Origin: Mesobacillus subterraneus
Lineage (GTDB): Bacteria; Bacillota; Bacilli; Bacillales; Cytobacillaceae
DNA length: 64,000 bases
NCBI RefSeq assembly: GCF_020524355.2
Contig: NZ_CP129019.1
Location: 1,674,001 to 1,738,000 of the forward strand
Direction of reading: 5' to 3'
Of this stretch, positions 40,446 through 49,276 are shown piece after piece (the stretch's first letter is position 1; every line of letters begins with the position of its first letter). The notes under the pieces are model-generated. The model was not told where the DNA came from. It saw only the letters and a program-made list of their open reading frames with translations, and made no database searches. Both the position numbers and the translations under genes were made by a program.

Positions 40446-40910
40446 ATGAAAAAACTAACTTACTTTGTTCATGATGGGAAAGACAATTATGAACCATTAT
40501 ACGAATATACAATCCCGAATGTCGGTATCGATGAATTTTATGCCCGCCAGCTCTGCACTTATTTCATTATTAAAGGAAGCCAGTATGAACTGATATCCAA
40601 TGAGATGGTTGGGGATGAAGAAATACTCGTTCTGGAGGACCGGGGCAGGAACAATTATGTCATTGATGAGAAAAATTATCGAGGTATGGGAATCCACGTG
40701 GAATTCCGGCGACATAAGGAAAGTGAGAATTATAGGTTGTTAACTACAGTTCCTTGTCGGACACACCTTGATGTAATTCGCTATCTTTTAAAAGATATCA
40801 TTGATCTCTCTGATTTCGGGCAAATGGCTGTAACCTCCACTGAAGTGGATGAAGATCGGGGAGTTTACGTGCTGTATCTTAAAGAGATTGGTGAAAACGA
40901 CATGGAATAG
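40446..40910 (+). CDS. Unknown soluble protein of the DUF350 cassette
   Basis: 154 residues, alpha/beta, starting MKKLTYFVHDGKDNYEPLYE; acidic with no membrane segment. GGAGGAG precedes the ATG. It sits between the DUF350 gene and the ATP-grasp ligase gene, with 10 nt to the ligase, so it is probably part of the same pathway. It occupies the position of YjfI/YjfK-type genes in enterobacterial versions, but I see no convincing sequence match. Confidence 0.65.
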   Translation: MKKLTYFVHDGKDNYEPLYEYTIPNVGIDEFYARQLCTYFIIKGSQYELISNEMVGDEEILVLEDRGRNNYVIDEKNYRGMGIHVEFRRHKESENYRLLTTVPCRTHLDVIRYLLKDIIDLSDFGQMAVTSTEVDEDRGVYVLYLKEIGENDME

Positions 40911-40920
40911 GAGGCATTCC

Positions 40921-42150
40921 ATGAAAAATTACAAAGAAAATAGAGCAGCTTTTTATAAAAGCATAAATAATTTCTGGACCGATTTGTATGGAGAGGAATA
41001 TGCCTTATTGGATATTTCCACAATAGATCCGGGGGAAGTCGAAACAATCAGGCTTTGTACAAATAGAATCGGCAGAATATTTTTTAAAGTTAGTGAGCTT
41101 TTGAGAAATGTCCAACTGGATACCTTGAGTGAAATGGGGTATCCAGCTGAAACACTCGATTTTATAAGGCTCAAAACATTAAATGCTGAGAGTGTTATCG
41201 CCAGGCTGGATTTAATTAAAACTGAAAATACATACAAATGCATTGAGATCAATTCTGATACTCCAACCTTTATTAAAGAATTATTTAGTGTTAATGGATC
41301 TGTAGCAACTCATTTTGGCTTAAAGAATCCCAATGAAGGAATGGAGGCTCAACTCGCAAGAGCTGTCCGGTTTGCTGTCGCTGCATCTGCAAAATGGCTG
41401 GAAGAAACTGAACCATATGTTGTTTTTACCGCGCATGAAGACAATGTAGAAGATCGAAATACAGTCATTTATCTGCAGGAGCTATATGGTTTACCTTCCA
41501 GATTTATTCCGCTAGATAAACTTAGGATCATACCAGGGAATGGTCTATACGATGAAACTGGACGCAAGATTGACATACTCTACCGGCAAACATTTCCGAT
41601 AGAAAGCCTCATTTTGGATGAAGACGATTCAGGAAATAAAATCGGGATGTGGCTGCTTGAACTAGTAAAAACAAAGAAACTGGAAATGATTAATCCTCCG
41701 TCCGCCTTCTTATTGCAAAACAAGGCTGTTCAAGCGGTAATATGGGGATTACATGAAGGTAATGATCCATTCTTCACACCCGAAGAGCATTACTGGATCA
41801 ACGAATATTTCCTCCCAACTTATTTGGAAGCGGAGCCGTTTTTAACAAAGCAGATTCCTTTTGTCAAAAAACCTATCTTTGGGAGAGAAGGTGACACAGT
41901 CGAGATCTACAGCCGCTCTGGTCAATTGTTAATGGAAGAAAAACATAAAAATTACCACGATGTTCCATCTATTTTTCAGCAGTATATAGAACTGCCCACT
42001 GTTACATACAATTCAGAAAAAGGTATGCAAAAAGGACATCTTTTGACCGGCAGTTTTCTTGTTAACGGAAAATCATCGGCGCTTGGTTACCGTGTAGGAG
42101 GACAAATTACCAACAACCTTTCTTGCTTTTTACCAGTGGGATTGGCTTAA
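40921..42150 (+). CDS. Glutathionylspermidine synthase-like ATP-grasp ligase (YjfC-like)
   Basis: About 409 residues from ATG 40921 (TAGGAGG upstream). ATP-grasp amide ligase of the GSP_synth family: 'YKCIEINSDTPTFIKELFSV' near 100, 'VKKPIFGREGDTVEIY' (ATP/substrate loop near 315), and 'GSFLVNGKSSALGYRVGGQI' with the family ending 'NNLSCFLPVGL'. True glutathionylspermidine synthase joins glutathione and spermidine; YjfC-type members in this cassette have no confirmed substrate. It may ligate an amine or amino acid to a carboxylate on a peptide or lipoprotein. Confidence 0.88.
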   Translation: MKNYKENRAAFYKSINNFWTDLYGEEYALLDISTIDPGEVETIRLCTNRIGRIFFKVSELLRNVQLDTLSEMGYPAETLDFIRLKTLNAESVIARLDLIKTENTYKCIEINSDTPTFIKELFSVNGSVATHFGLKNPNEGMEAQLARAVRFAVAASAKWLEETEPYVVFTAHEDNVEDRNTVIYLQELYGLPSRFIPLDKLRIIPGNGLYDETGRKIDILYRQTFPIESLILDEDDSGNKIGMWLLELVKTKKLEMINPPSAFLLQNKAVQAVIWGLHEGNDPFFTPEEHYWINEYFLPTYLEAEPFLTKQIPFVKKPIFGREGDTVEIYSRSGQLLMEEKHKNYHDVPSIFQQYIELPTVTYNSEKGMQKGHLLTGSFLVNGKSSALGYRVGGQITNNLSCFLPVGLA

Positions 42151-42168
42151 GAGAAAGGAGGTTCCATC

Positions 42169-43197
42169 ATGTGGATTTTACAGAGGTTATTTACAAAACT
42201 GCTGAAAGTCAGTCTTTTGAAAATCACTTTGGTCGTTATTGGAGTGATCCTGTTAAGCAGCTTGATTATCATGACGCTGGAACCAGAAACTTTTCCGAGA
42301 TACCTTGATGCAGTTTGGTGGACAATGACCACTGTCGTGACGGTTGGTTACGGTGATTACTCACCCAGCAGTGATTTAGGTCGAATTTTTACGATGGTAC
42401 TGCTGTATACAATCGGGATTGGGGCAATGGGTATTATTATCAGCAAGATTTTTGATAGTTTGACTTTGTATAAAAAAATGAAGGAGGAAGGGAAGTTGGC
42501 ATATAAAGGAAAGGACCACTATATACTGATCGGCTCCTCCAAAGATAAACTAAGTAATGTTGTTGAGGAAATTCTTAACTCTAATAAAAAGTGCGAAATA
42601 GTCATTGTCGATCATGGTAATGAATCGCCAGTGCAGCATGACCGAGTACACTTTGTCAGCGGAAACCCTGCTGAAGAAGAAATTCTAATGCAGGCTAATA
42701 TCCTGGAGTCCAAATCAGTAGCCGTGTTTACGGATGATCGTATTGAGTTTCCTGAATACGCAGATGGGAAAACTTTGCTAATTGCATCAAGGGTAGAACA
42801 TATCTCAAAACAGTCAAAAAGAAACATATACACGGTTGCCGAGATCATGAAAGAAAAGCATATTGCATTGTTTGAACATGCGAACATAGATGAGTTTATT
42901 TTATCCAACGAATCAGTATCTAAACTTATGGCTCAAGCAGCAATCTTTCCTGGTTCAAGCAGATTGTTTAAACAACTGCTCAGCAATATGGAAGGAGAAA
43001 ACCTCTATAAAATTGATAAAAAGCCGCATTGGACCACCTACAAACAAGCAGCCATGGAGCTCTTTGACTTGGGGGCAACACTCATTTCAGATGGACACGC
43101 GCTTGATATTGCCAGGAAACATGATGAGCAAATTCCTGAGGGTACAGAGATGTTTGTCATTTGTGATGAGGCAACTTATAAAAAACTATGCAGTTAA
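42169..43197 (+). CDS. Two-TM potassium channel with RCK (TrkA-N) domain
   Basis: 342 residues: TM1 (about 18-37), pore with selectivity filter TVGYGD (58-63), TM2 (about 70-93), then an RCK/TrkA-N domain starting 'HYILIGSSKDKLSNVV'. The first glycine-rich loop reads GSSKDK rather than GxGxxG, so nucleotide binding may be altered. A C-terminal ligand domain follows. It gates K+ flux, as do YugO/MthK-type channels. Last gene of the cassette; AAGGAGG before the ATG. Confidence 0.92.
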   Translation: MWILQRLFTKLLKVSLLKITLVVIGVILLSSLIIMTLEPETFPRYLDAVWWTMTTVVTVGYGDYSPSSDLGRIFTMVLLYTIGIGAMGIIISKIFDSLTLYKKMKEEGKLAYKGKDHYILIGSSKDKLSNVVEEILNSNKKCEIVIVDHGNESPVQHDRVHFVSGNPAEEEILMQANILESKSVAVFTDDRIEFPEYADGKTLLIASRVEHISKQSKRNIYTVAEIMKEKHIALFEHANIDEFILSNESVSKLMAQAAIFPGSSRLFKQLLSNMEGENLYKIDKKPHWTTYKQAAMELFDLGATLISDGHALDIARKHDEQIPEGTEMFVICDEATYKKLCS

Positions 43198-43223
43198 AAC
43201 TTCCTCAAAAATATTCTTCCCTT

Positions 43224-43254
43224 TTGGTTTAAAATATTTTTAGAAGGATATAAT
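43224..43254 (+). promoter_or_regulatory. Promoter of the cold-shock gene
   Basis: TATAAT at 43249-43254 is a perfect -10. The -35 is weak (TTGGTT at 43224-43229 with a 19-bp spacer, or GGTTTA with 17). It gives a ~45-nt leader that includes a T-rich stretch before the ribosome site. Confidence 0.5.
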
Positions 43255-43305
43255 AATCACGCAAGGTTAAATTGCAATTTTTTTAATCGCTAGGAGGCAA
43301 CAATT

Positions 43306-43506
43306 GTGGAACGTGGTAAAGTAAAATGGTTTAACAGCGAAAAAGGCTTTGGATTCATCGAACGTGAAGGCGGGGAAGATGTATTTGTACACTTCTCAGC
43401 AATCCAGGGCGAAGGTTACAAATCTTTAGATGAAGGACAAGAAGTTACATTTGATGTTGAACAAGGCCAGCGTGACCCTCAAGCGACAAACGTACAGAAA
43501 GTCTAA
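43306..43506 (+). CDS. Cold-shock protein (CspB/CspD type)
   Basis: 66 residues, single OB-fold. RNP1 'KGFGFIE' (15-21) and RNP2 'VFVHF' (27-31) are intact. It binds single-stranded RNA/DNA and melts mRNA structure, and it is abundant on cold shock or in growth. GTG start with TAGGAGG upstream. Single gene with its own promoter and terminator. Confidence 0.96.
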   Translation: MERGKVKWFNSEKGFGFIEREGGEDVFVHFSAIQGEGYKSLDEGQEVTFDVEQGQRDPQATNVQKV

Positions 43507-43519
43507 CTAAGGATATTTA

Positions 43520-43553
43520 AAACAGGCTCAGATTTACTGGGTCTGTTTTTTTG
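43520..43553 (+). terminator. Terminator of the cold-shock gene
   Basis: AAACAGGCTCAG (43520-43531) and CTGGGTCTGTTT (43537-43548) with two G-U pairs, then a T run. Confidence 0.85.
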
Positions 43554-43593
43554 TTTGAATAAGAAAGAAAAAATTTTTGTACTTAGATTAGTG

Positions 43594-43749
43594 TCCAGCT
43601 CCAGCGCCTAGCCCCTCGAGTCGCTTGTCTAGCTGCGGCTCCTAACTCCTCGAGACGTTTCGGTCCTGTCAATGAAGTCAAAGAGCGACTTCACAGTCAG
43701 GCCCTCCAACGCTTGTCGGGGCTGACCAAGGCGCTTACGCTTTTCTTAT
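43594..43749 (+). repeat. Dispersed GC-rich repeat, copy E
   Basis: Nearly identical to the first half of copy C: TCCAGCTCCAGCGCCTAGCC, CTCGAGTCGCTTGTCTAGCT, GAGACGTTTCGGTCCTGTCA, the GAAGTC dyad and GCGCTTACGCTTTTCTT at the end. Confidence 0.9.
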
Positions 43750-43790
43750 TTGTTTGCGTAAATATTGTTGCTTTTGAGGAGTTGAATTCA

Positions 43791-43815
43791 AAAAAAAAAC
43801 ACATCCTTGATGTGC
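43791..43815 (-). terminator. Terminator of racA
   Basis: On the minus strand CACATC, loop AAG, GATGTG is followed by a run of ten T (plus-strand A run 43790-43799). Confidence 0.8.
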
Positions 43816-43820
43816 AAAAA

Positions 43821-44342
43821 TTAAAATCCAAAAAAAGAACTGATTATATTTCGTTTTCTGAATTTTCTTAAGGAAGTGATAGGTGTTGAAGAAGCTTGAT
43901 TATCTTCCTTGGCTACAGGTTCCTGTTGTGCTGCGGCTTCCTCCATGCTTGCAATCACTTCTTTAAGCCTGGCGACCTCACTTTGAAGATCCTCAATCTC
44001 CCTGCGATGCTGAAGGATTTGATAAGAAACAACTTCATCAGCCTTCCTATTAAGTCGGTTTTCGAAATCCTCCATGCGCTTTATTAACTTATCCATTGCC
44101 AAATCTGGTTTAACAACTGGTATTGTCGCCTTTCTAGGCTTTCTTCCTTTAACTTTTAAATCCTGCAATAAAACTCCTTTATTAAGCTGTTCTTTTATGT
44201 CCTTTAAGACCTCGATACTTTCCTTAGAAAATTGATAATGCCCTAATTCCGTACGCTCCATTTGAAGGTTTGCCTGCTTCACCCAGCGTTGAATTGTGCT
44301 CGGTGAAACGCCGAGCAGCTTTGCTACTGCGCTAGTATTCAT
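43821..44342 (-). CDS. racA: RacA-like chromosome-anchoring protein
   Basis: 173 residues: MerR-like HTH 'NTSAVAKLLGVSPSTIQRWV', 'ERTELGHYQFS' wing, linker, a long coiled coil (about 85-140), and a basic amphipathic C-terminus 'LRKFRKRNIISSFFGF' for membrane or DivIVA contact. Close in layout to B. subtilis RacA (184 aa), which binds ram sites near oriC and tethers the chromosome to the pole at sporulation. The second of two adjacent ATGs is chosen because GGAGG is then about 7 nt away. Confidence 0.88.
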   Translation of the reverse strand: MNTSAVAKLLGVSPSTIQRWVKQANLQMERTELGHYQFSKESIEVLKDIKEQLNKGVLLQDLKVKGRKPRKATIPVVKPDLAMDKLIKRMEDFENRLNRKADEVVSYQILQHRREIEDLQSEVARLKEVIASMEEAAAQQEPVAKEDNQASSTPITSLRKFRKRNIISSFFGF

Positions 44343-44601
44343 CATTACCCCTCCTTCTTGTAATAAAATTTCGCTTTTAAATCTGCTTTTCCTTTGTCGT
44401 TGACAAAACTAGTCGGTTTTCGGCAAAGAAAGTGAAGAAACATCACCATACACTCTTTAGTTAAAATTGCTTCAACTTTATTACACTATACAGTCGAGTT
44501 ATGTTAGTTTTTATCCAGTTATCCATAATTTTTATGAGAACTGTAAACTTTCTTGGTAAAGGATGGTAATATTAAAATATCGATTTGGAGGGTTAACAAT
44601 C

Positions 44602-45222
44602 ATGCTAAAGAAACCTATAATTATAAAAATTATGATAGCTGGACTTCTGATATCCATGTTTTATGCAGGATACCTTCATTATAAAATAACTCAGCACGCT
44701 AACATGGATGTCCCGAAGAATGCAGATTATATCCTAATTCTAGGAGCGCGGGTCAAAGGAAAAGTGCCTTCGTTGGCTTTGCAATACCGTATAGACCACG
44801 CAGCAAACTATCTAAAGGAAAATCCAAATACAATTGCGATCGCCTCTGGTGGTAGAGGTCCAGGGGAAGACATATCTGAAGCCGAATGCATTAAAAGGGA
44901 ACTGATACAACATGGAATCGAGGAATCAAGGGTTCTCCTCGAAGACAAGTCAACTGACACATATGAAAATATTGGCTTTTCTAAAAAAATGATCCCTGAT
45001 AATGCTGAAGTGGGTTTAGTCGTGACGAACGATTTTCATATATTCCGTGCCAAGATGATAGCAGACAATGAAGGGCTGGAGATAAATGGATTACCTGCAA
45101 AGACGCCAATTCAGGCAGTGTTGAAATCCTATACAAGAGAATACTTGGCGTTGACTAAATATTTCATGATGGAAGTATTAAGGCAGGAAGAAAGCAGGAA
45201 TGAAAATGAGGTGAATAAATGA
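44602..45222 (+). CDS. YdcF/SanA-like DUF218 protein
   Basis: About 206 residues. One N-terminal membrane anchor is followed by a DUF218 domain: 'DYILILGARVKGKVPSLALQ', 'IAIASGGRGPGEDISEAE', 'DKSTDTYENIGFSK' and 'VVTNDFHIFRAKMI'. This family is membrane-linked and implicated in envelope barrier function (SanA, ElyC) without a fixed enzymatic role. ATG 44602 has TGGAGGG upstream. Overlaps the next gene by 4 nt. Confidence 0.85.
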   Translation: MLKKPIIIKIMIAGLLISMFYAGYLHYKITQHANMDVPKNADYILILGARVKGKVPSLALQYRIDHAANYLKENPNTIAIASGGRGPGEDISEAECIKRELIQHGIEESRVLLEDKSTDTYENIGFSKKMIPDNAEVGLVVTNDFHIFRAKMIADNEGLEINGLPAKTPIQAVLKSYTREYLALTKYFMMEVLRQEESRNENEVNK

Positions 45223-45923
45223 ACGCTCCAGAGGTTGTTTTAAATCTATTGGCATGGGGTGCTGTATTCATTCTGGCAAGACGTATTTATACTAAGCAGG
45301 AAAGTAAGCCAATAATATGGAAGCTGGTAATTGTCATTTTAGTTGGCTTATTCTCTTTCTCTATTAATCTGCCATATATGGACCAGCAGATAAAACTAGC
45401 TATTCTTCCTCTCGGTGTATGGATTTTATATGGAATTTATTCGCGAAAAAATGAAGGCATAAGCTGGGATCAGTATCGGAAATATGCCTGGTTAGGATTC
45501 TTCGCCAATTTTATCTTTTTGGCAGTATCGCTAATCAATCCACTAATTCATTGTGCTATATTTCCTGGCAATGAGATATCAACCTATCTATCGAATAGCA
45601 ACAAAGGAAAGATCATTCAAACCCATCCCTCTGCTGATCATAAGAAATTAGACAGGGATTCTCTTCTAATTCAAATGGACAGTATCAAAGAAGAACCTGT
45701 TTTTAGTGAAAAATGGTACTACGAAACCTTTGAGTCTGGGATTGAACGTTCAAAAGCGGAGGAAAGATTCCCATATCAGCTTGCAAGAACTAAAGCAAAA
45801 TGGGGGAGCGGGATAGATCCTATGATTTTTGTTGAACAAGATGGAAAAGGGCTCTTAATCTCAACAGGCCAAAAGCAATTATACTTTCGTGCCGAAAAAA
45901 CTTTTCTGAAGAAGGGGGAGTAA
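45219..45923 (+). CDS. Membrane protein of unknown function
   Basis: 234 residues: about four N-terminal helices (to residue ~125), then a ~110-residue soluble domain with 'EEPVFSEKWYYETFESGIER' and 'RFPYQLARTKAKWGSGIDP'. Coupled to the DUF218 gene by an ATGA overlap and 4 nt from the next gene, so these three form one operon. Not recognised. Confidence 0.65.
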   Translation: MNAPEVVLNLLAWGAVFILARRIYTKQESKPIIWKLVIVILVGLFSFSINLPYMDQQIKLAILPLGVWILYGIYSRKNEGISWDQYRKYAWLGFFANFIFLAVSLINPLIHCAIFPGNEISTYLSNSNKGKIIQTHPSADHKKLDRDSLLIQMDSIKEEPVFSEKWYYETFESGIERSKAEERFPYQLARTKAKWGSGIDPMIFVEQDGKGLLISTGQKQLYFRAEKTFLKKGE

Positions 45924-45927
45924 CTTC

Positions 45928-46668
45928 ATGCGCAAAAAAGTGCTCGTGCCTCTATTACTTATCATGATTCTGATTTCTTGTGGAATTTTTTATTGGTATT
46001 ATCTAGCTCCTCCAGCAACCTTTCCAGACCAGGAGGAAATAAAGGCGATCTTGAGCGGTCCAAATAACAGGGTTGGAATAGCGGAAATACAGGACACGAT
46101 TTTTCTCGATGATAAGCATGTATACATTCCTTTCATTACAAAAGAGGAAGACCATGGTATCAGCTTTTGGGAGTGGAAGAAGCATGAGTGGCAATTATCC
46201 AGCTTCTCTACCGGGAGCATGCCGCAAATCTGGAAGATGGATTCTGATGACCCGTCATCATATTATATTATCTGGAATTTTCACCCGGAGAATAATTTGG
46301 AGTATTTGACGTTTTTTTTAATAAAAGAACGTGGATTTTCCGTCACTGAGGGAAAGCACCATTATGATCCCGGTATTCAAATGGATTACAGGGCAGAGGC
46401 TGGGAAGAAGTCATATGGTTATACTTCAATTCCTTCAGAATGGCAAAATTATATGGCAGCAGAAAATAAACTGATGGAAGAAAGGAAACCGAATGGTTTA
46501 TTTGCTGACTTTTTTCCACCTGCTCAATATTACTTTGGCTGGCAGGCAACATCGGCTGATGGGTCCACTGAGTATCCTTCTTACCCAAACTTAAATGGAT
46601 TTGGCAGTGGCGGTTCATCAACAGAGCATCTTAGATTTTTAAATGATAATGATATTTTTATAAGATAA
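45928..46668 (+). CDS. Membrane-anchored extracytoplasmic protein, unknown
   Basis: 246 residues: N-terminal signal anchor (MRKKVLVPLLLIMILISCGI; the Cys is not in a clean lipobox) and a beta-rich external domain with many aromatics ('HGISFWEWKKHEWQLSSFST'). GAAGGGGGAG precedes the ATG. Last gene of the DUF218 operon. Not recognised. Confidence 0.65.
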   Translation: MRKKVLVPLLLIMILISCGIFYWYYLAPPATFPDQEEIKAILSGPNNRVGIAEIQDTIFLDDKHVYIPFITKEEDHGISFWEWKKHEWQLSSFSTGSMPQIWKMDSDDPSSYYIIWNFHPENNLEYLTFFLIKERGFSVTEGKHHYDPGIQMDYRAEAGKKSYGYTSIPSEWQNYMAAENKLMEERKPNGLFADFFPPAQYYFGWQATSADGSTEYPSYPNLNGFGSGGSSTEHLRFLNDNDIFIR

Positions 46669-46869
46669 TATGCTTGTAAGGATAATTAAGGGACACAAAA
46701 GCAGTGATTCCTATGCTTGATCTTGTTCATGAAACTTTTTAGCTTAAATATTCGTATTAATAAGGGTACTTGTAAAATAGAGCAGAACTGACGTGAAATC
46801 ATTCATCAGGTTCTGACTGATGTAAGAAGGGTAAGTAGGTAAAATAAAGTGATAAAGGAGAAACAATTA

Positions 46870-47790
46870 ATGAAAGTTAAGCACTTGATGAAAATCTCAG
46901 TTTTATTTAGCCTGTTTGTTTTCGCTTTGAGTATTTATACTGTTCCAGCATTTGCTTCTAATGACAATGATGACGATGTCATAAATGAGAAATACGGACC
47001 ACCAATTGTGGTTTACGGTGAAGCACTTTCGAATAAGCAGAAAGATGAAGTCAGGAATCTGCTAGGAATCAAGGATCCTTCTAAAGTCAAGGAAATCGTC
47101 GTAACAGGAAAAGATCTTGTAACCTATATAGACGGCGATGAACACTCGAATATGTATTCATCAGCCAAGATTACCAGGAAGGATACCGGTGAAGGGCTCG
47201 TGATCAACCAGGTCACCCCAGAAAATATTACTGAAGTAACAGATGAAATGTATGCTAATGCCCTATTGACAGCTGGAATCGAAGATGCAATCGTAGATGT
47301 AGTCTCACCAGTCAAGGTTACCGGTCACTCTGCACTAGTGGGAATCTATAAGGCTTATGATGAGGGTGAAGGAACGGCGCTGGATAAGGATCGAACAGAA
47401 GTTGCGAACCAGGAATTAAACCTGGCAACGAAATTAGCAAAAAAAGAGGGGCTTGATCAGGATAAGGTAAGTGAGCTTCTGACAGAAATTAAAAAAGAGA
47501 TTGCTGCACAAAACCCAGCAACAAAAGAAGAAATCGAGAAGATCATCGATGAAAAGTTAAAATCTCTTGAAATCCAGCTTAGCCCTGAAGACAGGCAGCT
47601 TCTTGTTGACTTGTTCAACAAAATGCGTGATTTGAATATCAATTTCGATAATGTAAAAACACAATTAGAAGACCTTTCTACTGATATCCAAAAGCGTATT
47701 GAGGAAGCAGTTGGCGATAAAGGATTCCTGGATTCTGTCTCTAACTTCTTTAAAGAACTAATTGAAAGCATAAAAAGCATTTTTTCCTAA
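46870..47790 (+). CDS. DUF1002 (YpuA-like) secreted protein
   Basis: 306 residues from ATG 46870 (AAAGGAG 9 nt upstream). Signal peptide (about 1-30, 'TVPAFAS'), then the DUF1002 region with 'VYGEALSNKQKDEVRNLLG' and 'SPVKVTGHSALVGIYKAYDE', and a C-terminal helical tail. Similar to B. subtilis YpuA. Exported or wall-associated; function unknown, though ypuA is regulated by SigM in B. subtilis. Confidence 0.85.
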   Translation: MKVKHLMKISVLFSLFVFALSIYTVPAFASNDNDDDVINEKYGPPIVVYGEALSNKQKDEVRNLLGIKDPSKVKEIVVTGKDLVTYIDGDEHSNMYSSAKITRKDTGEGLVINQVTPENITEVTDEMYANALLTAGIEDAIVDVVSPVKVTGHSALVGIYKAYDEGEGTALDKDRTEVANQELNLATKLAKKEGLDQDKVSELLTEIKKEIAAQNPATKEEIEKIIDEKLKSLEIQLSPEDRQLLVDLFNKMRDLNINFDNVKTQLEDLSTDIQKRIEEAVGDKGFLDSVSNFFKELIESIKSIFS

Positions 47791-47817
47791 AACAGAGGAT
47801 TTTCCCTCTGTTTTTTT
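47789..47817 (+). terminator. Terminator of the DUF1002 gene
   Basis: AAAACAGAGG (47789-47798), short loop, CCTCTG (47805-47810) and TTTTTTT. Confidence 0.85.
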
Positions 47818-47865
47818 GAATATATAAATAGATACACAATGAGAGAGATGGTGAGGAAAACTTCA

Positions 47866-48363
47866 ATGAAAATACGTCAAGCTGAAGAACGAGATACTGA
47901 TAATTTTGCAAAACTTATTCAAGAGGTTGAAGATAGCACGAATTTTATGTTATTTGTCCCTGGTGAAAGGAAATTCAACCCTGAGGCTCAAAGAAAGATG
48001 ATTCAGGCTTTTGGGGTTGAAAAAAATTCAAATATCTTCTTGGCTGTTGCTGACAGTGGATTGGCAGGATATTTAATCGCAAAAGGAGGAAGTGCCAGCC
48101 GAAATAAGCATACAGCTTATCTTGTTATTGGAATAAAAGAAGATTTTCGCGGCTCCGGAATTGGCACCATCCTTTTTGAAGAGCTCTTAAGCTGGGGCAA
48201 GAAAGTGAAAATTCACAGATTAGAATTAACGGTGGTGACAGAAAATAAGGCAGGTATTGCATTATACGAGAAGATGGGCTTTGAAATAGAAGGTATCAAG
48301 AAGGATTCATTATTAGTGGATGGCAAATATAAGGACGAATTCTACATGTCCAGAATAATATAA
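47866..48363 (+). CDS. GNAT acetyltransferase
   Basis: 165 residues. Acetyl-CoA loop 'KEDFRGSGIGTILFEELLSW' and 'LTVVTENKAGIALYEKMGFEIEG' fit the RimI/YhhY-like GNAT fold. ATG 47866 has GTGAGGA 9 nt upstream; an in-frame ATG at 47839 lacks a clear site. Acceptor unknown. Confidence 0.87.
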   Translation: MKIRQAEERDTDNFAKLIQEVEDSTNFMLFVPGERKFNPEAQRKMIQAFGVEKNSNIFLAVADSGLAGYLIAKGGSASRNKHTAYLVIGIKEDFRGSGIGTILFEELLSWGKKVKIHRLELTVVTENKAGIALYEKMGFEIEGIKKDSLLVDGKYKDEFYMSRII

Positions 48364-48462
48364 AAAAAACAGGCTAAAAGCGCTGGGAAAGCGTGCGATT
48401 TCAACCTGTTTTATCAGCTTAAAGTGGTTTGCCTAGCTGAGATTTATTGTTATTAGGCTGAT

Positions 48463-49026
48463 TCAGGAATGGTGAAGAGCTTCCCATTCATCCCTTAGTA
48501 AGCCCATTTTAATTGAATCATAGTATTTCCCGTTATAAAGTCTGCATTTCCTGATTCGAGCTTCTTCGACCATTCCCAGTTTTTTACCGACCGTAAGCAT
48601 CCGGGAATTGCCTGACCAGGTTGTAAAGCCAATCCTTGGAATTGGGAAGGTTTCAAATAGATGTGCAATCCATACTTTTAATGCTTCTGTGCCAAACCCG
48701 CCATTCCAAAATTCTGGCAAATATATTACAATCCCGATTTCAAGCCATTGTGAAGATTCGTGTTCCCAGTAATATGTCACCATCCCGATAATTTCATCGT
48801 CTACTTTAATCAAATATTTTCTGTCATATCCCTGATGGATGAGGTTCGTCATTTGTTCTTTAAACTTATCTAGACTTTCTCGCCTAAGAGGATAGTAAGG
48901 AGCATCCCATTTTTTCCATTCAGGATGTTCGTCATTGTGAATAAGGCCCCACCATGTTTCCAAATCCTGCTCTTTAATTTTGCACAACATAACTTGGTCA
49001 CCTGATAATACATCTGGTGTCTGCAT
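48463..49026 (-). CDS. GNAT acetyltransferase, RimL type
   Basis: 187 residues. 'WLEIGIVIYLPEFWNGGFGTEALKVW' (middle) and 'TWSGNSRMLTVGKKLGMVEEARIRK' carry the GNAT core; the start 'DVLSGDQVMLCKIKEQDLET' is typical of the YoaA/SpeG-like group. AAGGAGG precedes the ATG on the minus strand. Converges with the GNAT gene ending at 48363. Substrate unknown. Confidence 0.87.
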   Translation of the reverse strand: MQTPDVLSGDQVMLCKIKEQDLETWWGLIHNDEHPEWKKWDAPYYPLRRESLDKFKEQMTNLIHQGYDRKYLIKVDDEIIGMVTYYWEHESSQWLEIGIVIYLPEFWNGGFGTEALKVWIAHLFETFPIPRIGFTTWSGNSRMLTVGKKLGMVEEARIRKCRLYNGKYYDSIKMGLLRDEWEALHHS

Positions 49027-49140
49027 GTATCTGTACCTCCTTAATAGATATGAGGTTATACGCTTATGTTTTACTAATTCTCTTTAATTCTAGTATTTCC
49101 TGCGCCAGAACAAAAATACAAAAAATATTCAAATCCACAG

Positions 49141-49170
49141 AAAAAGAGACGCTTTGGAGAGCGTCTCTTT
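49141..49170 (-). terminator. Terminator of the 35-aa peptide gene
   Basis: AAAGAGACGCT and AGCGTCTCTTT (49143-49153/49160-49170) form an 11-bp stem; on the minus strand it is followed by TTTTTC. Confidence 0.85.
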
Positions 49171-49276
49171 AGTTAGTTGCTTCGTCATCTATAAATGCAT
49201 TTTCATTAACTGCGAAGAAATTTAAACCAGCGGCGATTGCGAAAGCTCCTCCAAGTAATGCGAATGTAGTAATCAT
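49169..49276 (-). CDS. 35-aa hydrophobic peptide, unknown
   Basis: Starts MITTFALLGGAFAIAAGLNF (membrane or signal segment) and ends with the acidic tail NAFIDDEATN. AGGAG lies about 12 nt before the ATG on the minus strand (ACAGGAGCGATTACATA), and a strong terminator overlaps the stop. The complete unit argues for a real gene. Not recognised; may be a secreted or membrane microprotein. Confidence 0.65.
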   Translation of the reverse strand: MITTFALLGGAFAIAAGLNFFAVNENAFIDDEATN

